Of a stretch of 64,000 nucleotides of DNA, positions 1 through 9,887 are shown in pieces (position 1 is the first letter of the stretch; each line of letters starts with the position of its first letter). This stretch comes from Bacterioplanes sanyensis (GTDB taxonomy: Bacteria > Pseudomonadota > Gammaproteobacteria > Pseudomonadales > Oceanobacteraceae): assembly GCF_014652515.1 (NCBI RefSeq), contig NZ_BMYY01000008.1, positions 62,001 through 126,000 of the forward strand, given 5' to 3'. The translations under genes were made by a program, and so were the position numbers. The notes under the pieces are model-generated. The model searched no databases, was not told the DNA's origin, and saw nothing but the letters and a program-made list of their open reading frames with translations.

Positions 1-3
1 TGA

Positions 4-612
4 GTGAGTTTACCCGCCTGCCTCTACCTGCATGGGTTCCTTAGTTCACCGCAGTCGCTCAAAGCACAGCAAGTGCAAGATTATTATCGTCAGCATGGCT
101 GCCCCGAGCGCTTGAGTGTGCCGCAACTGCCCTTTGACCCCAAGCATGCCATCGACACCGCGGAGCAAGAGCTGCAGCGTCTGATGAGCCTGTATCGCCC
201 CAATGCCGGGGCTCGTGATCTGCCAATATTGATCATTGGTAGCTCTCTCGGCGGCTTTTACGCCACTTGGCTGGCACAGCAGTACGACGTACACGCCGCC
301 CTCATTAACCCAGCGGTGCGTCCATTTGAGCTGCTGGATAACTATATCGGCCCCAATACTCACTATCACACCGGCGAAGTGCATGAGCTGACCCATGACC
401 ACATCGCCCAGCTGCAGCAGCTGTACTGCCCGACGGTATGTGATCCGCAGCGCTTAATGCTACTGCTGCAAACGGGCGATGAAACCCTAGATTACCGTCA
501 GGCCGCCGACTACTACCGCAACTGCCCTGCTTGGCTGGAAGGCGGCGGTGACCACAGTTTTCAGCACTTTGAGCAACGCTTGTCGATGTTGATGCAGTTT
601 GCCAGCCGCTAG
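4..612 (+). CDS. yqiA: YqiA-type alpha/beta-hydrolase esterase
   Basis: A 202-residue cytosolic esterase of the YqiA/UPF0227 family, a small alpha/beta hydrolase whose natural substrate is not settled. The N-terminus carries the LYLHGFLSSP oxyanion strand. The nucleophile elbow GSSLGG follows, with Ser81 as the likely nucleophile, and NPAVRPFELL is a family hallmark. GDETLDYRQA and GGDHSF near the end supply the acid and histidine of the triad. The start is GTG. A TGA at bases 1-3 directly abuts it and probably ends an upstream gene; in relatives cpdA precedes yqiA and parE follows, as here. Length matches the family, so the protein is probably complete although the window starts here. Confidence 0.9.
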   Translation: MSLPACLYLHGFLSSPQSLKAQQVQDYYRQHGCPERLSVPQLPFDPKHAIDTAEQELQRLMSLYRPNAGARDLPILIIGSSLGGFYATWLAQQYDVHAALINPAVRPFELLDNYIGPNTHYHTGEVHELTHDHIAQLQQLYCPTVCDPQRLMLLLQTGDETLDYRQAADYYRNCPAWLEGGGDHSFQHFEQRLSMLMQFASR

Positions 613-692
613 GGCGTCGTTATACTCGCCAACCATCAGTTATTCCGCCGCGTTGCAGCCAGCAAAGCGGCCTGTCACGGCTTGAGGTTGCT

Positions 693-2582
693 ATGTCACA
701 GCAATATACCGCGCAATCGATTGAAGTTCTGAGCGGTCTTGACCCGGTGCGCAAGCGCCCGGGTATGTATACAGATACCACCCGCCCTAATCACCTTGCC
801 CAAGAGGTGATCGACAACTCGGTGGATGAGGCCCTTGCCGGTCATGCCAGCACCATTGACGTCACATTGCACAGCGATGGCTCAATGACGGTGCAGGACG
901 ACGGCCGTGGTATGCCCACCGACATTCACCCCGAGCACGGCGTTTCTGGTGTCGAGTTGATCCTGACACGTTTACACGCCGGCGGTAAATTTTCGAACGA
1001 CAACTACCGCTTTTCTGGCGGTCTGCATGGCGTCGGCGTGTCGGTGGTGAACGCCTTATCGAAAATGCTGGAAGTAAAAATCTGGCGCGGCGGTGAAGTG
1101 CAGCGCATTGGCTTTAAAGATGGCCACAAAGCACTGGATTTGGAAGTGGTCGAAAGCTGTGGCAAACGTCGCACTGGCACCAGCGTGCGCTTCTTGCCTG
1201 ACCCGCAGTATTTTGACTCGGCCAAGTTTTCCATTCCGCGCTTGAAGCACAACTTACGTGCCAAAGCGGTGCTGTGCCCAGGTCTGCGCATTAAGTTCCA
1301 TGCCCCCAATGCCGAAGACAGCGCCGAATGGTATTACGAGGATGGCCTTACCGATTACCTGCGCATCAGCGCCAGTGGCGAAAGCGTATTGCCAGCCGAA
1401 CCTTTCACTGGCTCCATGCTGGGCGACACCGAGGGCGTCGATTGGGCAGTGCACTGGCTGCCAGAAGGCGGTGAGCTGCTGCAAGAAAGCTACGTCAACC
1501 TCATTCCGACGGCCCAAGGCGGCACCCACGTCAACGGCTTTCGCTCCGGCTTGCTCGACGCGCTGCGCGAGTTTTGCGAGTTCCGCAACTTGCTGCCACG
1601 CGGCATCAAGCTGACGCCTGATGATATTTGGGAGCGCTGCTCTTACGTGCTATCGGCCAAGCTCGCCGACCCTCAGTTTGCCGGCCAAACCAAAGAACGA
1701 TTGTCATCGCGCGAAGCATCGGCCTTTATTTCCGGCGTCGTCAAAGACGCCTTTGCGCTGTGGCTTAACCAGCACACTGCCGAAGCCGAGCAAATTGCCG
1801 AGCTGGCGATCAACTCAGCGCAAAGCCGCCTTCGCAAAGCCAAAAAGGTAGCGCGCAAAAAAGTGACCCAAGGGCCGGCGCTACCAGGCAAGCTGGCAGA
1901 CTGTACCAACCAAGACAGCAGTCACGCTGAGCTGTTTTTGGTGGAGGGTGATTCCGCTGGCGGCAGTGCCAAGCAAGCTCGCGATCGTGAGTTCCAAGCC
2001 ATCATGCCGCTGCGCGGTAAAATTCTGAACACCTGGGAGGTCGACTCAGGTGAAATCTTGGCTTCGCAAGAAGTGCACGATATTGCCATTGCGTTGGGCA
2101 TCGACCCAGCAAGCTCAGACCTCACCGGTCTGCGCTACAACAAAATTTGTATTTTGGCCGACGCCGACTCCGATGGCCTGCACATTGCCACCTTGATTTG
2201 TGCCCTATTTGTGCGTCATTTCCGCCCGCTGGTGCAGCAAGGCCATGTGTATGTGGCGATGCCGCCTTTGTACCGTATTGATGTCGGTAAGGAGGTGTTT
2301 TACGCATTGGACGATGGTGAGAAGCAGGGCATACTGGAACGCATCAAGGCGGAGAAAAAACGCGGCAAGGTCAATGTGCAGCGCTTTAAAGGCTTGGGTG
2401 AGATGAACCCCATGCAACTGCGTGAAACCACCATGGACCCGAATACTCGCCGCTTGGTGCAGTTGACCCTCGACCCAGAGGATGGCACCGACGAATTGAT
2501 GGATATGCTGCTTGCCAAAAAGCGCGCCAGCGACCGCAAAGGTTGGCTGGAACATCGCGGAAACGAAGTGGAGATCGTCTAA
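693..2582 (+). CDS. parE: DNA topoisomerase IV subunit B (ParE)
   Basis: ATPase subunit of topoisomerase IV, which works with ParC to decatenate daughter chromosomes and relax supercoils. The 629 residues match the family length. The GHKL ATPase domain shows VIDNSVDEA, DDGRGMP and the GGLHGVGVSVVN lid. The transducer domain follows. The TOPRIM domain begins with EGDSAGGSAKQARDR at about residue 418, with PLRGKILN and DADSDGLHI after it. Sequence is close to E. coli ParE throughout. It lies 80 bp after yqiA; a TATACT-like -10 near 621 is possible but weak. The parC gene is about 5 kb downstream, separated by unrelated genes. Confidence 0.97.
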   Translation: MSQQYTAQSIEVLSGLDPVRKRPGMYTDTTRPNHLAQEVIDNSVDEALAGHASTIDVTLHSDGSMTVQDDGRGMPTDIHPEHGVSGVELILTRLHAGGKFSNDNYRFSGGLHGVGVSVVNALSKMLEVKIWRGGEVQRIGFKDGHKALDLEVVESCGKRRTGTSVRFLPDPQYFDSAKFSIPRLKHNLRAKAVLCPGLRIKFHAPNAEDSAEWYYEDGLTDYLRISASGESVLPAEPFTGSMLGDTEGVDWAVHWLPEGGELLQESYVNLIPTAQGGTHVNGFRSGLLDALREFCEFRNLLPRGIKLTPDDIWERCSYVLSAKLADPQFAGQTKERLSSREASAFISGVVKDAFALWLNQHTAEAEQIAELAINSAQSRLRKAKKVARKKVTQGPALPGKLADCTNQDSSHAELFLVEGDSAGGSAKQARDREFQAIMPLRGKILNTWEVDSGEILASQEVHDIAIALGIDPASSDLTGLRYNKICILADADSDGLHIATLICALFVRHFRPLVQQGHVYVAMPPLYRIDVGKEVFYALDDGEKQGILERIKAEKKRGKVNVQRFKGLGEMNPMQLRETTMDPNTRRLVQLTLDPEDGTDELMDMLLAKKRASDRKGWLEHRGNEVEIV

Positions 2583-2615
2583 CGCAGACGCACTCCACCA
2601 CAGGATGTCACGGGG

Positions 2616-5393
2616 ATGCGTTCAACCTTGTTTTTAGCAGCCACACTGTGGCTGCTAGTCACTATGTCAGTTCATGCTCAACCTGAGCCACAGCGGGTGT
2701 TATTGCTGCTGTCCTACGACCCGCTGTTTCCCACCAGTCATCTCATCATCGACACCGTACGCCAAACGCTGGAGCAAGAATCCAAGCGCCCGCTGCAGCT
2801 GTACGTCGAGTTTTTATACAGCAAGCACAACAATCAGCCCGCCTACCTGAAGCAAGCACTCGAACTGCTGCGGCAGCGGCGGTCACTATCCACGTACGAT
2901 TTGATCATGACCGTCGATGACAACGCCCTGCGCTTGGTACATGACCATGCCCGCACACAGTTTCCCAACACGCCGGTGGTGTTTCTGGGCGTCAATGATG
3001 CCGAACTGATTCGATTGGTACGGGGAGACGGTGGCTTTACCGGTCAATTCGAAGGTTTGCCCGCAGCCGAATTTATGGCCTGGTATCGTTCGCTATTTTT
3101 GCAGCAGCCACTGCGGGTATTGGTCGATGGCCGCCCAACGGGCCAAGCCGATCTGGAGCAAATTCAGGTGGCCGCGCGCAGTGTTGGCATACCGTTAAAA
3201 CTGCTGTCGCTAGAGCAGTTGAGCTGGCAACAACTGCAGCAACAGCTGGCGAACAGCAATCACCCGCTGTTGGTGGTCTCGGCCTATCGCGACCGACTGG
3301 AACATGACAAATCTTTTGCCGAAAGCTTGCGCTTTGTCGCTACCGCCACCGCCGCACCCTTACTGCATATGTATGCCCATGGCATTGGCGATGGCATGCT
3401 CGGCGGTGTCGTCGTTGATCACCAGCAGCATGCACAACTGGCCGCTCGCCAAGCCTTGGCGATACTATCTGGACAGTCAGCCAACGGCACCGCCGTCAAC
3501 TGGCAAACGCCGCAACGCCTGTTGGTGGACCTGCCGTTGTTTCAGAAATACGGTCTCAACACCAGCGTGATGCCTGCGCACATCGAATGGTTAAACAATC
3601 CACAGCAACGCTGGCAAGCCCTGAATCGTTGGCTATTGGCCGCCTCTTTGCTGGCTTTACTGCTGCTGTTGCCGTTAGCTTGGTTAGGGTGGCAGTGGCA
3701 ACGCAGTCGGCTCATCGCTGCCGACAGCCTCAAGCAACAGCAGCAACTCAGGCAAAGCCTCGATGCGCTGGATGATCTGGTCTATGTCAAAGATCAAGAC
3801 GGCCATTACCGATTTTGCAACCTAGCCGCTGGCCAGTTTCTCGGACGTGATACCGAACAGTTGTTAGGCCGCACCGACCTGCAACTGTTCAGCGCAGCAC
3901 AAGCGCAACAGTTCCGACAGTTTGATACCGATGTGATGAGTGGACAACAACGCATCACATTGGATGAATGGGTGCAAGATGCCAGTGGTCGGCTGACACT
4001 GCTGCAAACCACCAAAACTCCTTGGCTTAATGACAGCGGGCAACCTTGTGGCGTGATTGGCGTCGCTCGTGATGTGACCGAACTGCGCAAAAGCCAGCAA
4101 GACCTAGAGCACATGGCCCACCACGATGGGCTGACCGGCCTGCCCAATCGCACCTTGCTGCAACAACGTCTGACCTACGCCTTGCAGCTGGCGAACCGCA
4201 ATGGCGAACAGGTGGCGGTGATCTACATCGACTTGGACCGCTTTAAAGAAATCAACGACACCCTCGGCCACGCCATTGGCGATCTGCTATTAAAAGATGT
4301 GGCCCAGCGCCTGCACAATAACGTGCGCGAATCAGATATTTGCGCCCGCCTGGGCGGCGACGAGTTTGTACTGGTACTGACGCAGTTGGATGATGCCTCT
4401 CACATACAGGACAAATGCCAAGGGCTGCTGCAGGCGCTGGCGCAGCCCTACAGTTTGCAAGGCCACTTGCTGAGCGTATTTGCCAGTGCCGGGGTCAGTC
4501 TGTTTCCGCAGCATGGCGAGCAGGTCGATGCCTTACTGGCGCACGCAGATACGGCGTTAAATCAAGCCAAAACCGCCGGCCGCAATCGCTGCTGCTTGTA
4601 TGAGCCAGCGCAGGATGGCGGCCAGCATCAACGCGCCAACCTAGAGCAGGATTTGCGCCAAGCCATTGTCCAGCAGCAATTGAGCTTGGTGTATCAGCCG
4701 CAGTTTCGCCTAGGTGATTCACACCCCAAACGCGCCGAAGCGCTGCTGCGCTGGCCGCATCAAATTCATGGCAACATTGCACCCAATGACTTTATTCCAC
4801 TGGCAGAAACCAGTGGGCTGATGGCGGACATCGGCTTGTGGACACTGGAGCAAGCTTGCCGACAGTTTTTGACTTGGCGCCAGCAAGGACTGACGCTGGA
4901 GAAGATCGCCGTGAATGTCTCGGCGCTGCAAATCGACGGCCACTTTGCCGCTCGCATCGAGCAGATTTTACAATCGCTGCAGTTTCAACCCGAGTGGCTG
5001 GAGTTGGAGGTCACCGAATCTGTGATGATGAGCACCACGACCGAGGTCTCTCAGCAAGTAGAGGCCCTGCGACAACTGGGCATTGATTTCGCCATTGACG
5101 ATTTTGGTACCGGTTATTCGTCGCTCAGTAAAATCAAATCTATGCCGGTGCGGGCTTTAAAGATCGACCAGTCTTTTATTGCCGGTCTTAGCCATGACGT
5201 CAGTGATTATGAAATCGTTCGCGCCATTGTGTTGATGGCAAAGAGCCTCGATATGTTAGTCATCGCCGAGGGGGTAGAAAGTGCAACCCAAGTCGACACG
5301 CTACAGCGCTTGGGCTGCGAATGGATGCAAGGCTATTACTTTGCCCACCCCATGAGCGGCGACGAGTTTCTGCAACACTACCGCACCCGCTAA
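2616..5393 (+). CDS. Membrane-bound GGDEF-EAL protein with periplasmic ABC-substrate-binding-like sensor
   Basis: A 925-residue c-di-GMP protein. Residues 1-22 form a signal peptide ending VHA. Residues 23 to about 330 resemble the ABC_sub_bind periplasmic-binding fold (RVLLLLSYDP start, VFLGVND). A transmembrane helix lies near 336-358. A PAS domain (LDDLVYVKDQDGHY) spans about 380-490. The GGDEF domain has an intact RLGGDEF near 577, and the EAL domain has EALLRW near 707 and DDFGTGYSSL. Both catalytic signatures look intact, so cyclase and phosphodiesterase activity are each possible; net activity cannot be told from sequence. It starts 33 bp after parE and may be cotranscribed. The ligand of the periplasmic domain is unknown. 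Confidence 0.9.
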   Translation: MRSTLFLAATLWLLVTMSVHAQPEPQRVLLLLSYDPLFPTSHLIIDTVRQTLEQESKRPLQLYVEFLYSKHNNQPAYLKQALELLRQRRSLSTYDLIMTVDDNALRLVHDHARTQFPNTPVVFLGVNDAELIRLVRGDGGFTGQFEGLPAAEFMAWYRSLFLQQPLRVLVDGRPTGQADLEQIQVAARSVGIPLKLLSLEQLSWQQLQQQLANSNHPLLVVSAYRDRLEHDKSFAESLRFVATATAAPLLHMYAHGIGDGMLGGVVVDHQQHAQLAARQALAILSGQSANGTAVNWQTPQRLLVDLPLFQKYGLNTSVMPAHIEWLNNPQQRWQALNRWLLAASLLALLLLLPLAWLGWQWQRSRLIAADSLKQQQQLRQSLDALDDLVYVKDQDGHYRFCNLAAGQFLGRDTEQLLGRTDLQLFSAAQAQQFRQFDTDVMSGQQRITLDEWVQDASGRLTLLQTTKTPWLNDSGQPCGVIGVARDVTELRKSQQDLEHMAHHDGLTGLPNRTLLQQRLTYALQLANRNGEQVAVIYIDLDRFKEINDTLGHAIGDLLLKDVAQRLHNNVRESDICARLGGDEFVLVLTQLDDASHIQDKCQGLLQALAQPYSLQGHLLSVFASAGVSLFPQHGEQVDALLAHADTALNQAKTAGRNRCCLYEPAQDGGQHQRANLEQDLRQAIVQQQLSLVYQPQFRLGDSHPKRAEALLRWPHQIHGNIAPNDFIPLAETSGLMADIGLWTLEQACRQFLTWRQQGLTLEKIAVNVSALQIDGHFAARIEQILQSLQFQPEWLELEVTESVMMSTTTEVSQQVEALRQLGIDFAIDDFGTGYSSLSKIKSMPVRALKIDQSFIAGLSHDVSDYEIVRAIVLMAKSLDMLVIAEGVESATQVDTLQRLGCEWMQGYYFAHPMSGDEFLQHYRTR

Positions 5394-5523
5394 TTCAGCC
5401 TTGGTTCAGTTTTAGTCCTTATCATGCCCAGCCGCTGTCATGCCGTTTTAAGGCATGGCAGCGCTGTGCGCGCCCACGAGCAGCATCGTTGGTGCGAGTA
5501 TTTCACTCACAGGCATGTTCGAT

Positions 5524-5976
5524 ATGACATCGAGAAACTCAAAACCGGCCGCCCCCCTGCGCTGGACTCTTATTCTACTCGCGGCCGGCAGTGTCGGTTG
5601 CGCGCGACTGGATCAGATGCAGATGGGTAGCCTGGATCAAAGCCAGGGCAAGCTAACGCCTGTTAGCTTTTCCGTGAACGAACTGGGGCTGGATATGGCC
5701 GGCGGCGCTGAAATCGCCCGCCAACTCACTAAGGGGCAGGCATCGCAAAACGCCCAGGCCGTGCGCGATATTTTGGCGCTGATCAATATGGGCCCGCGCA
5801 CTGGCAACCCAGTGTTTGATGACAGCTACAGCGATCAGCTACTGGCCAGCATTCAACAGCAATGCCCCAGCGGCCAGCTCACCGGCCTGCGCTCAATACG
5901 AGAAGGCATCGCTTATGGCCCTGTGTCCGGCGAGGTCGTTCGCGTCGATGGTTATTGCATTAATTCTGCGGAGTAA
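5524..5976 (+). CDS. Small secreted/lipoprotein, first of three tandem paralogues
   Basis: I do not recognise a named family. From the ATG at 5524 the protein has 150 residues and begins with a basic stretch and a hydrophobic segment ending LAAGSVGC. That is an imperfect lipobox, because the -3 position is Ser. An in-frame ATG at 5515 is an equally possible start. The C-terminal half (DSYSDQLLASIQQQCPSGQLTGL, then VDGYC) shares a pattern with the next two genes: a helix ending in Q-C-P, then G-x-L, then a second Cys in GYC/GLC near the end. The three genes lie head to tail with gaps of 6 and 1 bp and look like one operon. This copy is longest, with an extra middle segment. Function unknown. 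Confidence 0.7.
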   Translation: MTSRNSKPAAPLRWTLILLAAGSVGCARLDQMQMGSLDQSQGKLTPVSFSVNELGLDMAGGAEIARQLTKGQASQNAQAVRDILALINMGPRTGNPVFDDSYSDQLLASIQQQCPSGQLTGLRSIREGIAYGPVSGEVVRVDGYCINSAE

Positions 5977-5982
5977 CACGGT

Positions 5983-6282
5983 ATGAAAGTTTGGATCACC
6001 CTGTGCCTACTGGCACTGTTGAGCGGCTGTGTCAGTCTCAACTCAGTGTCTATGACACAAGTCCCTGCACAGCGCAGCAATCAAGTGACGACATCGGCCG
6101 ATCACTGGTCGCTGCTGGGTATCGCTTTTAGCAACGACTTTGTTGATGAGGCCATGACCGGTCTGCAGCAACAATGCCAGGGCGGCAAGTTAGAAGGTGT
6201 GTACACCAAATACCAAAACACTTTGTATCTGCTCATCCTGCAGCGCGAAGTCATTGTCAGTGGTTATTGCAACCGGAGTTAA
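5983..6282 (+). CDS. Small lipoprotein, second of three tandem paralogues
   Basis: A 99-residue predicted lipoprotein. The signal peptide runs MKVWITLCLLALLSGC, with a clear L-S-G-C lipobox. The mature part has the motif shared by the trio: FSNDFVDEA, LQQQCQGGKLEGV, then SGYC close to the C-terminus. The two conserved cysteines outside the lipobox could form a disulfide. It starts 6 bp after the previous gene and ends 1 bp before the next start, so the three are almost certainly cotranscribed. Cellular role unknown; an outer-membrane or periplasmic location is inferred from the lipobox. Confidence 0.75.
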   Translation: MKVWITLCLLALLSGCVSLNSVSMTQVPAQRSNQVTTSADHWSLLGIAFSNDFVDEAMTGLQQQCQGGKLEGVYTKYQNTLYLLILQREVIVSGYCNRS

Positions 6283-6283
6283 T

Positions 6284-6601
6284 ATGCGCCGTTATCTAGC
6301 CATCGCCGCTTTCGCTGCATTAACAGGCTGCACGCACTCGGTGCACCTGCATCACGTCAGCGATATGGACCCTTTAAGCGCCAGCGACAAGCCCAAAACC
6401 TTGGTCGCAGAAGCAGAGCAAAGCGTGGTGTTGGGCTTTGTTTTTGATACCCATTACGCCGATCAAGCGAGGGAGCAGCTGCTGGCTCAATGTCCGGGCA
6501 AGTTGACGGCGATTAGCACACGCTACTCCACCAGCCACGGCTTCCTGCATTGGACCAACCGCATTCGCCTGACCGGCTTATGCGTCACGACAGCGGGATA
6601 A
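6284..6601 (+). CDS. Small lipoprotein, third of three tandem paralogues
   Basis: The ATG at 6284 gives 105 residues; a longer in-frame reading back to 6197 would run into the preceding gene and add no signal peptide. MRRYLAIAAFAALTGC is a lipoprotein signal with an L-T-G-C lipobox. The mature protein keeps the trio pattern: FDTHYADQA, LLAQCPGKLTAI, TGLC. Its end overlaps the convergent pirin gene by 17 bp. Divergence between the three copies is high except at the C-P-G-x-L and terminal Cys positions, so the duplication is old. Function unknown. Confidence 0.72.
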   Translation: MRRYLAIAAFAALTGCTHSVHLHHVSDMDPLSASDKPKTLVAEAEQSVVLGFVFDTHYADQAREQLLAQCPGKLTAISTRYSTSHGFLHWTNRIRLTGLCVTTAG

Positions 6602-7433
6602 ACTCATCGTCATCCCCGGGGACGGGCGCAAAGCGGCCGTCCCGCCAATCCTGCTCTGCTTGGGCAATGCGCTCACGGCTATAGGCAACAAAATTCCAGC
6701 GAATGTGGGGCACCTGCGCAAACGCTTCGCCGCCCAATAAGACAAAGCGGCAGTAGCTTTGCGCTTGCAGCATTTCATCGCCCTGTAACAGCGCGAAGTC
6801 GCCCGCCACAAAGCGCTCCCCAGCGATGTCTAATGCTCCTTGTTGTAGATACAGCGCCAGCTCTTGCGCTTGTGGCAGTTCGATCGTCTCCCCCGCCACA
6901 CTGATTACATCCAACAACACCGTCGGCACATAGGTGCGCACTGGCGAGGTCAAACCATAGGCCTCGCCAGCGATCAAGCGCATGTAGGTATTGCCTTGAT
7001 AGCGGTGAGGCAGCGCTTCTTTACCAACGTGCTGAAAAGCCGGCGCAATCTCTGTTTTTTCCGGCGGCAGCGCTAGCCAGAATTGCAAGCCGTTGAGCTC
7101 GTGCTCACGGCTTCGCACCTCCATGGTTTCGCGCTCGGAATGCACGATGCCGCGCCCTGCCGTCATCCAGTTCACTTCACCGGGAAAGATTTCCTGCACA
7201 TTGCCCAGGCTGTCACGGTGCAGCATGCTGCCAGCAAATAAATACGACAGCGTCGACAAGCCGATATGCGGATGTGGTCGCACGTTCACGCCCTTGCCCG
7301 GTTCAAAGGTCGCCGGCCCCATATGATCGAGAAAGATAAAAGGCCCCACCATTTTTTTGACCGGGTTGGGCAGGATGCGAGTAACACTGAAACCATCCAG
7401 ATCTTTTTTGTCGCTGTTTAATCGCGTTGCCAT
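6585..7433 (-). CDS. Pirin family cupin protein
   Basis: A bicupin of the pirin family, cytosolic metal-binding proteins; some members act as quercetin dioxygenases or redox sensors. The start at 7433 (MATRLNSDKK) has a strong GGAGG 8 bp upstream, so the longer reading to 7514 is rejected. The protein has 282 residues. The N-terminal cupin shows GPFIFLDHMGP, RPHPHIGLSTL and GRGIVHSE, the usual His-His-His-Glu metal ligands. The second cupin is weaker, as is usual. It is convergent with the lipoprotein trio and divergent from parC. Substrate cannot be inferred. Confidence 0.92.
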   Translation of the reverse strand: MATRLNSDKKDLDGFSVTRILPNPVKKMVGPFIFLDHMGPATFEPGKGVNVRPHPHIGLSTLSYLFAGSMLHRDSLGNVQEIFPGEVNWMTAGRGIVHSERETMEVRSREHELNGLQFWLALPPEKTEIAPAFQHVGKEALPHRYQGNTYMRLIAGEAYGLTSPVRTYVPTVLLDVISVAGETIELPQAQELALYLQQGALDIAGERFVAGDFALLQGDEMLQAQSYCRFVLLGGEAFAQVPHIRWNFVAYSRERIAQAEQDWRDGRFAPVPGDDDEFIPLS

Positions 7434-7616
7434 ATTGCCTCCTCCGGTTAGTGATTCCAGCATAGCGCGAAGCCGTTGAATGAAAATGGCGTTTTTTTGC
7501 CCGTTTCTTTCCAATAAATTGAATCACCAGCGGCTATCCAGCCACCGGGTGGTTGTCGCTAGCCGGGCCGTCGGTCACAATCAGCATCTTTGCCAATACA
7601 AGTCAGCCGAGCGCTC

Positions 7617-9887
7617 ATGACGGATCAGATCAGCTATACCGATGACGGCGTTGAACGCCAGTCGCTTCGCCAATACACCGAAAATGCCTACCTGAACTAT
7701 TCCATGTACGTCATTCTGGATCGGGCCTTGCCGCACATAGGCGACGGCATGAAACCGGTGCAACGGCGTATTGTTTATGCCATGAGCGAGCTGGGGCTGA
7801 AAAATACCGCCAAGTACAAAAAGTCCGCTCGCACCGTGGGTGATGTCTTGGGTAAGTACCACCCACACGGCGACAGCGCTTGCTACGAAGCCATGGTGTT
7901 GATGGCACAGCCATTTTCTTATCGCTACCCATTGATCGATGGCCAAGGCAACTGGGGTGCCCCCGACGACCCGAAATCCTTCGCCGCCATGCGTTATACC
8001 GAGGCCAAGCTGTCGCCGTTTGCTGAGGTATTGCTGTCAGAACTGGGCCAAGGCACCGTCGATTGGCAGCCTAACTTTGACGGCACCATGAATGAGCCGG
8101 CAACGCTGCCCGCACGCCTGCCCACTGTGCTGCTCAATGGCACCACCGGCATCGCCGTGGGCATGGCAACGGATATTCCACCGCATAACGTGCGCGAAGT
8201 GGCCAGCGCCGCCATTCACTTGCTCGATGACCCCAGCGCCGACATCGACACCTTGTGCGAGCACATACTCGGCCCGGATTTCCCCACCGAAGCGGAAATC
8301 ATCACCCCCAAAGAAGACATTCGAAAGCTCTATCGCAGCGGCCGCGGCTCGATCAAAATGCGAGCGGTATATGGCATTGAAGACGGTGAAATCGTGGTAA
8401 CGGCCTTGCCGCATCAGGTCTCTGGGGCGCGCATTCTGGAGCAAATTGCGCAGCAAATGCAGGCCAAAAAACTGCCGTTGGTGACGGACCTGCGCGATGA
8501 ATCCGACCACGAGAACCCCACTCGTCTGGTGATCGTGCCGAAGTCGAACCGCGTGGATTACGACGCCGTTATGGCGCACCTGTTTGCCACCACCGACCTG
8601 GAAAAAAATTACCGCGTTAACATGAACGTCATCGGCCTTGATGGCCGGCCGCAGGTGAAAGACCTGCACAGCATGCTCAGCGAGTGGCTGCAGTACCGCA
8701 CCGAAACCGTGCGCAGACGCCTGCAGCATCGACTGGATAAAGTGCTGGCACGCCTGCACATTCTTGAGGGCATGCTGGTGGCCTTCCTCAACATTGATGA
8801 AGTCATCGACATCATTCGCAGCGAGGATGAGCCCAAGCCGGTATTGATGCAGCGCTTTGGCGTCACCGACATTCAAGCCGAAGCCATTTTAGAGCTGAAA
8901 CTGCGCCACCTGGCCAAGCTCGAAGAGATGAAAATTCGCGGCGAGCAAGACGAGCTGGAAAAAGAACGCGACAAGTTAGAAAAAACCCTGGGCTCAGAGC
9001 GCCGTCTGAAAACCCTGATCAAAAAAGAACTGGCCGCCGACGCCGAGCAATATGGCGACGATCGTCGCTCACCGTTAGTCGTGCGTGGCGAGGCCAAAGC
9101 CTTTAGCGAAACCGATCTGCTGTCAGCGGACCCAATTACCGTGGTGCTATCAGAGAAAGGTTGGGTGCGTGCTGCCAAAGGCCATGATATTGACGCTGCC
9201 AGCCTTAACTACAAAGCCGGTGATGGCTACCTCGCCTGCGCTCGTGGTCGTAGCAACCAAAACGCCATGTTTATCGACTCCAGTGGCCGCGCCTACAGCC
9301 TAGCTGGGCATTCTTTGCCATCGGCGCGAGGCCAGGGCGAGCCGCTTACCGGCCGCTTGAACCCACCCTCTGGCAGCGAGTTTTTATCGGTGCTGATGGG
9401 CAACGACCAAGATCATTATTTGCTGTGCACCGATGCAGGCTACGGTTTCATTGCTCACATCAGCGATATGTTCAGTAAAAACAAAGCCGGTAAGTCACTG
9501 CTAACGGTGCCCACCAACGCTCAGGTACTGACTCCGGCCCAGGTGGCTGACCCAGCCCATCAATGGATTGCCGTGGTCTCCAACGAAGGGCGCTTGCTGG
9601 TCTTCCCCGCTGCCGACTTGCCATTGATGGCTCGCGGCAAAGGCAACAAGATGATTAACATCAGTAGTGCCCGCGCCTCCGCTCGCGAGGAGTTAATGAT
9701 CGCCGCTGTGGCCTTCAGTGAACAAGACACCTTGCTGGTTCAGGCTGGCAAGCGTCATATGAAGCTTAAGTTTGCAGATTTAGAGCATTACCAAGGCGAG
9801 CGCGGCCGTCGCGGTAATAAGCTGCCACGCGGCTTCCAAAATGTTGATGCCATGAGCGTGCTGTCGAGCGATGATGGATGTGCCTGA
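7617..9887 (+). CDS. parC: DNA topoisomerase IV subunit A (ParC)
   Basis: Breakage-reunion subunit of topoisomerase IV, partner of ParE. From the ATG at 7617 it has 756 residues; an upstream TTG at 7590 is less likely. The winged-helix region carries [12 protein letters not shown], and the active-site tyrosine lies in RYTE at residue 127. Ser87 and Glu91 correspond to E. coli Ser80 and Glu84, so the usual quinolone-resistance positions are wild type. The DNA-gate domain ([22 protein letters not shown]) is followed by the tower coiled coil and a C-terminal domain with degenerate blades. The gene ends 10 bp inside the next one, suggesting translational coupling. Confidence 0.97.
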   Translation: MTDQISYTDDGVERQSLRQYTENAYLNYSMYVILDRALPHIGDGMKPVQRRIVYAMSELGLKNTAKYKKSARTVGDVLGKYHPHGDSACYEAMVLMAQPFSYRYPLIDGQGNWGAPDDPKSFAAMRYTEAKLSPFAEVLLSELGQGTVDWQPNFDGTMNEPATLPARLPTVLLNGTTGIAVGMATDIPPHNVREVASAAIHLLDDPSADIDTLCEHILGPDFPTEAEIITPKEDIRKLYRSGRGSIKMRAVYGIEDGEIVVTALPHQVSGARILEQIAQQMQAKKLPLVTDLRDESDHENPTRLVIVPKSNRVDYDAVMAHLFATTDLEKNYRVNMNVIGLDGRPQVKDLHSMLSEWLQYRTETVRRRLQHRLDKVLARLHILEGMLVAFLNIDEVIDIIRSEDEPKPVLMQRFGVTDIQAEAILELKLRHLAKLEEMKIRGEQDELEKERDKLEKTLGSERRLKTLIKKELAADAEQYGDDRRSPLVVRGEAKAFSETDLLSADPITVVLSEKGWVRAAKGHDIDAASLNYKAGDGYLACARGRSNQNAMFIDSSGRAYSLAGHSLPSARGQGEPLTGRLNPPSGSEFLSVLMGNDQDHYLLCTDAGYGFIAHISDMFSKNKAGKSLLTVPTNAQVLTPAQVADPAHQWIAVVSNEGRLLVFPAADLPLMARGKGNKMINISSARASAREELMIAAVAFSEQDTLLVQAGKRHMKLKFADLEHYQGERGRRGNKLPRGFQNVDAMSVLSSDDGCA

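Noticed and set aside
8037-8876. Minus-strand ORF of 279 codons opposite parC
   Set aside because: Shadow of a conserved gene; no domain and no start signal.
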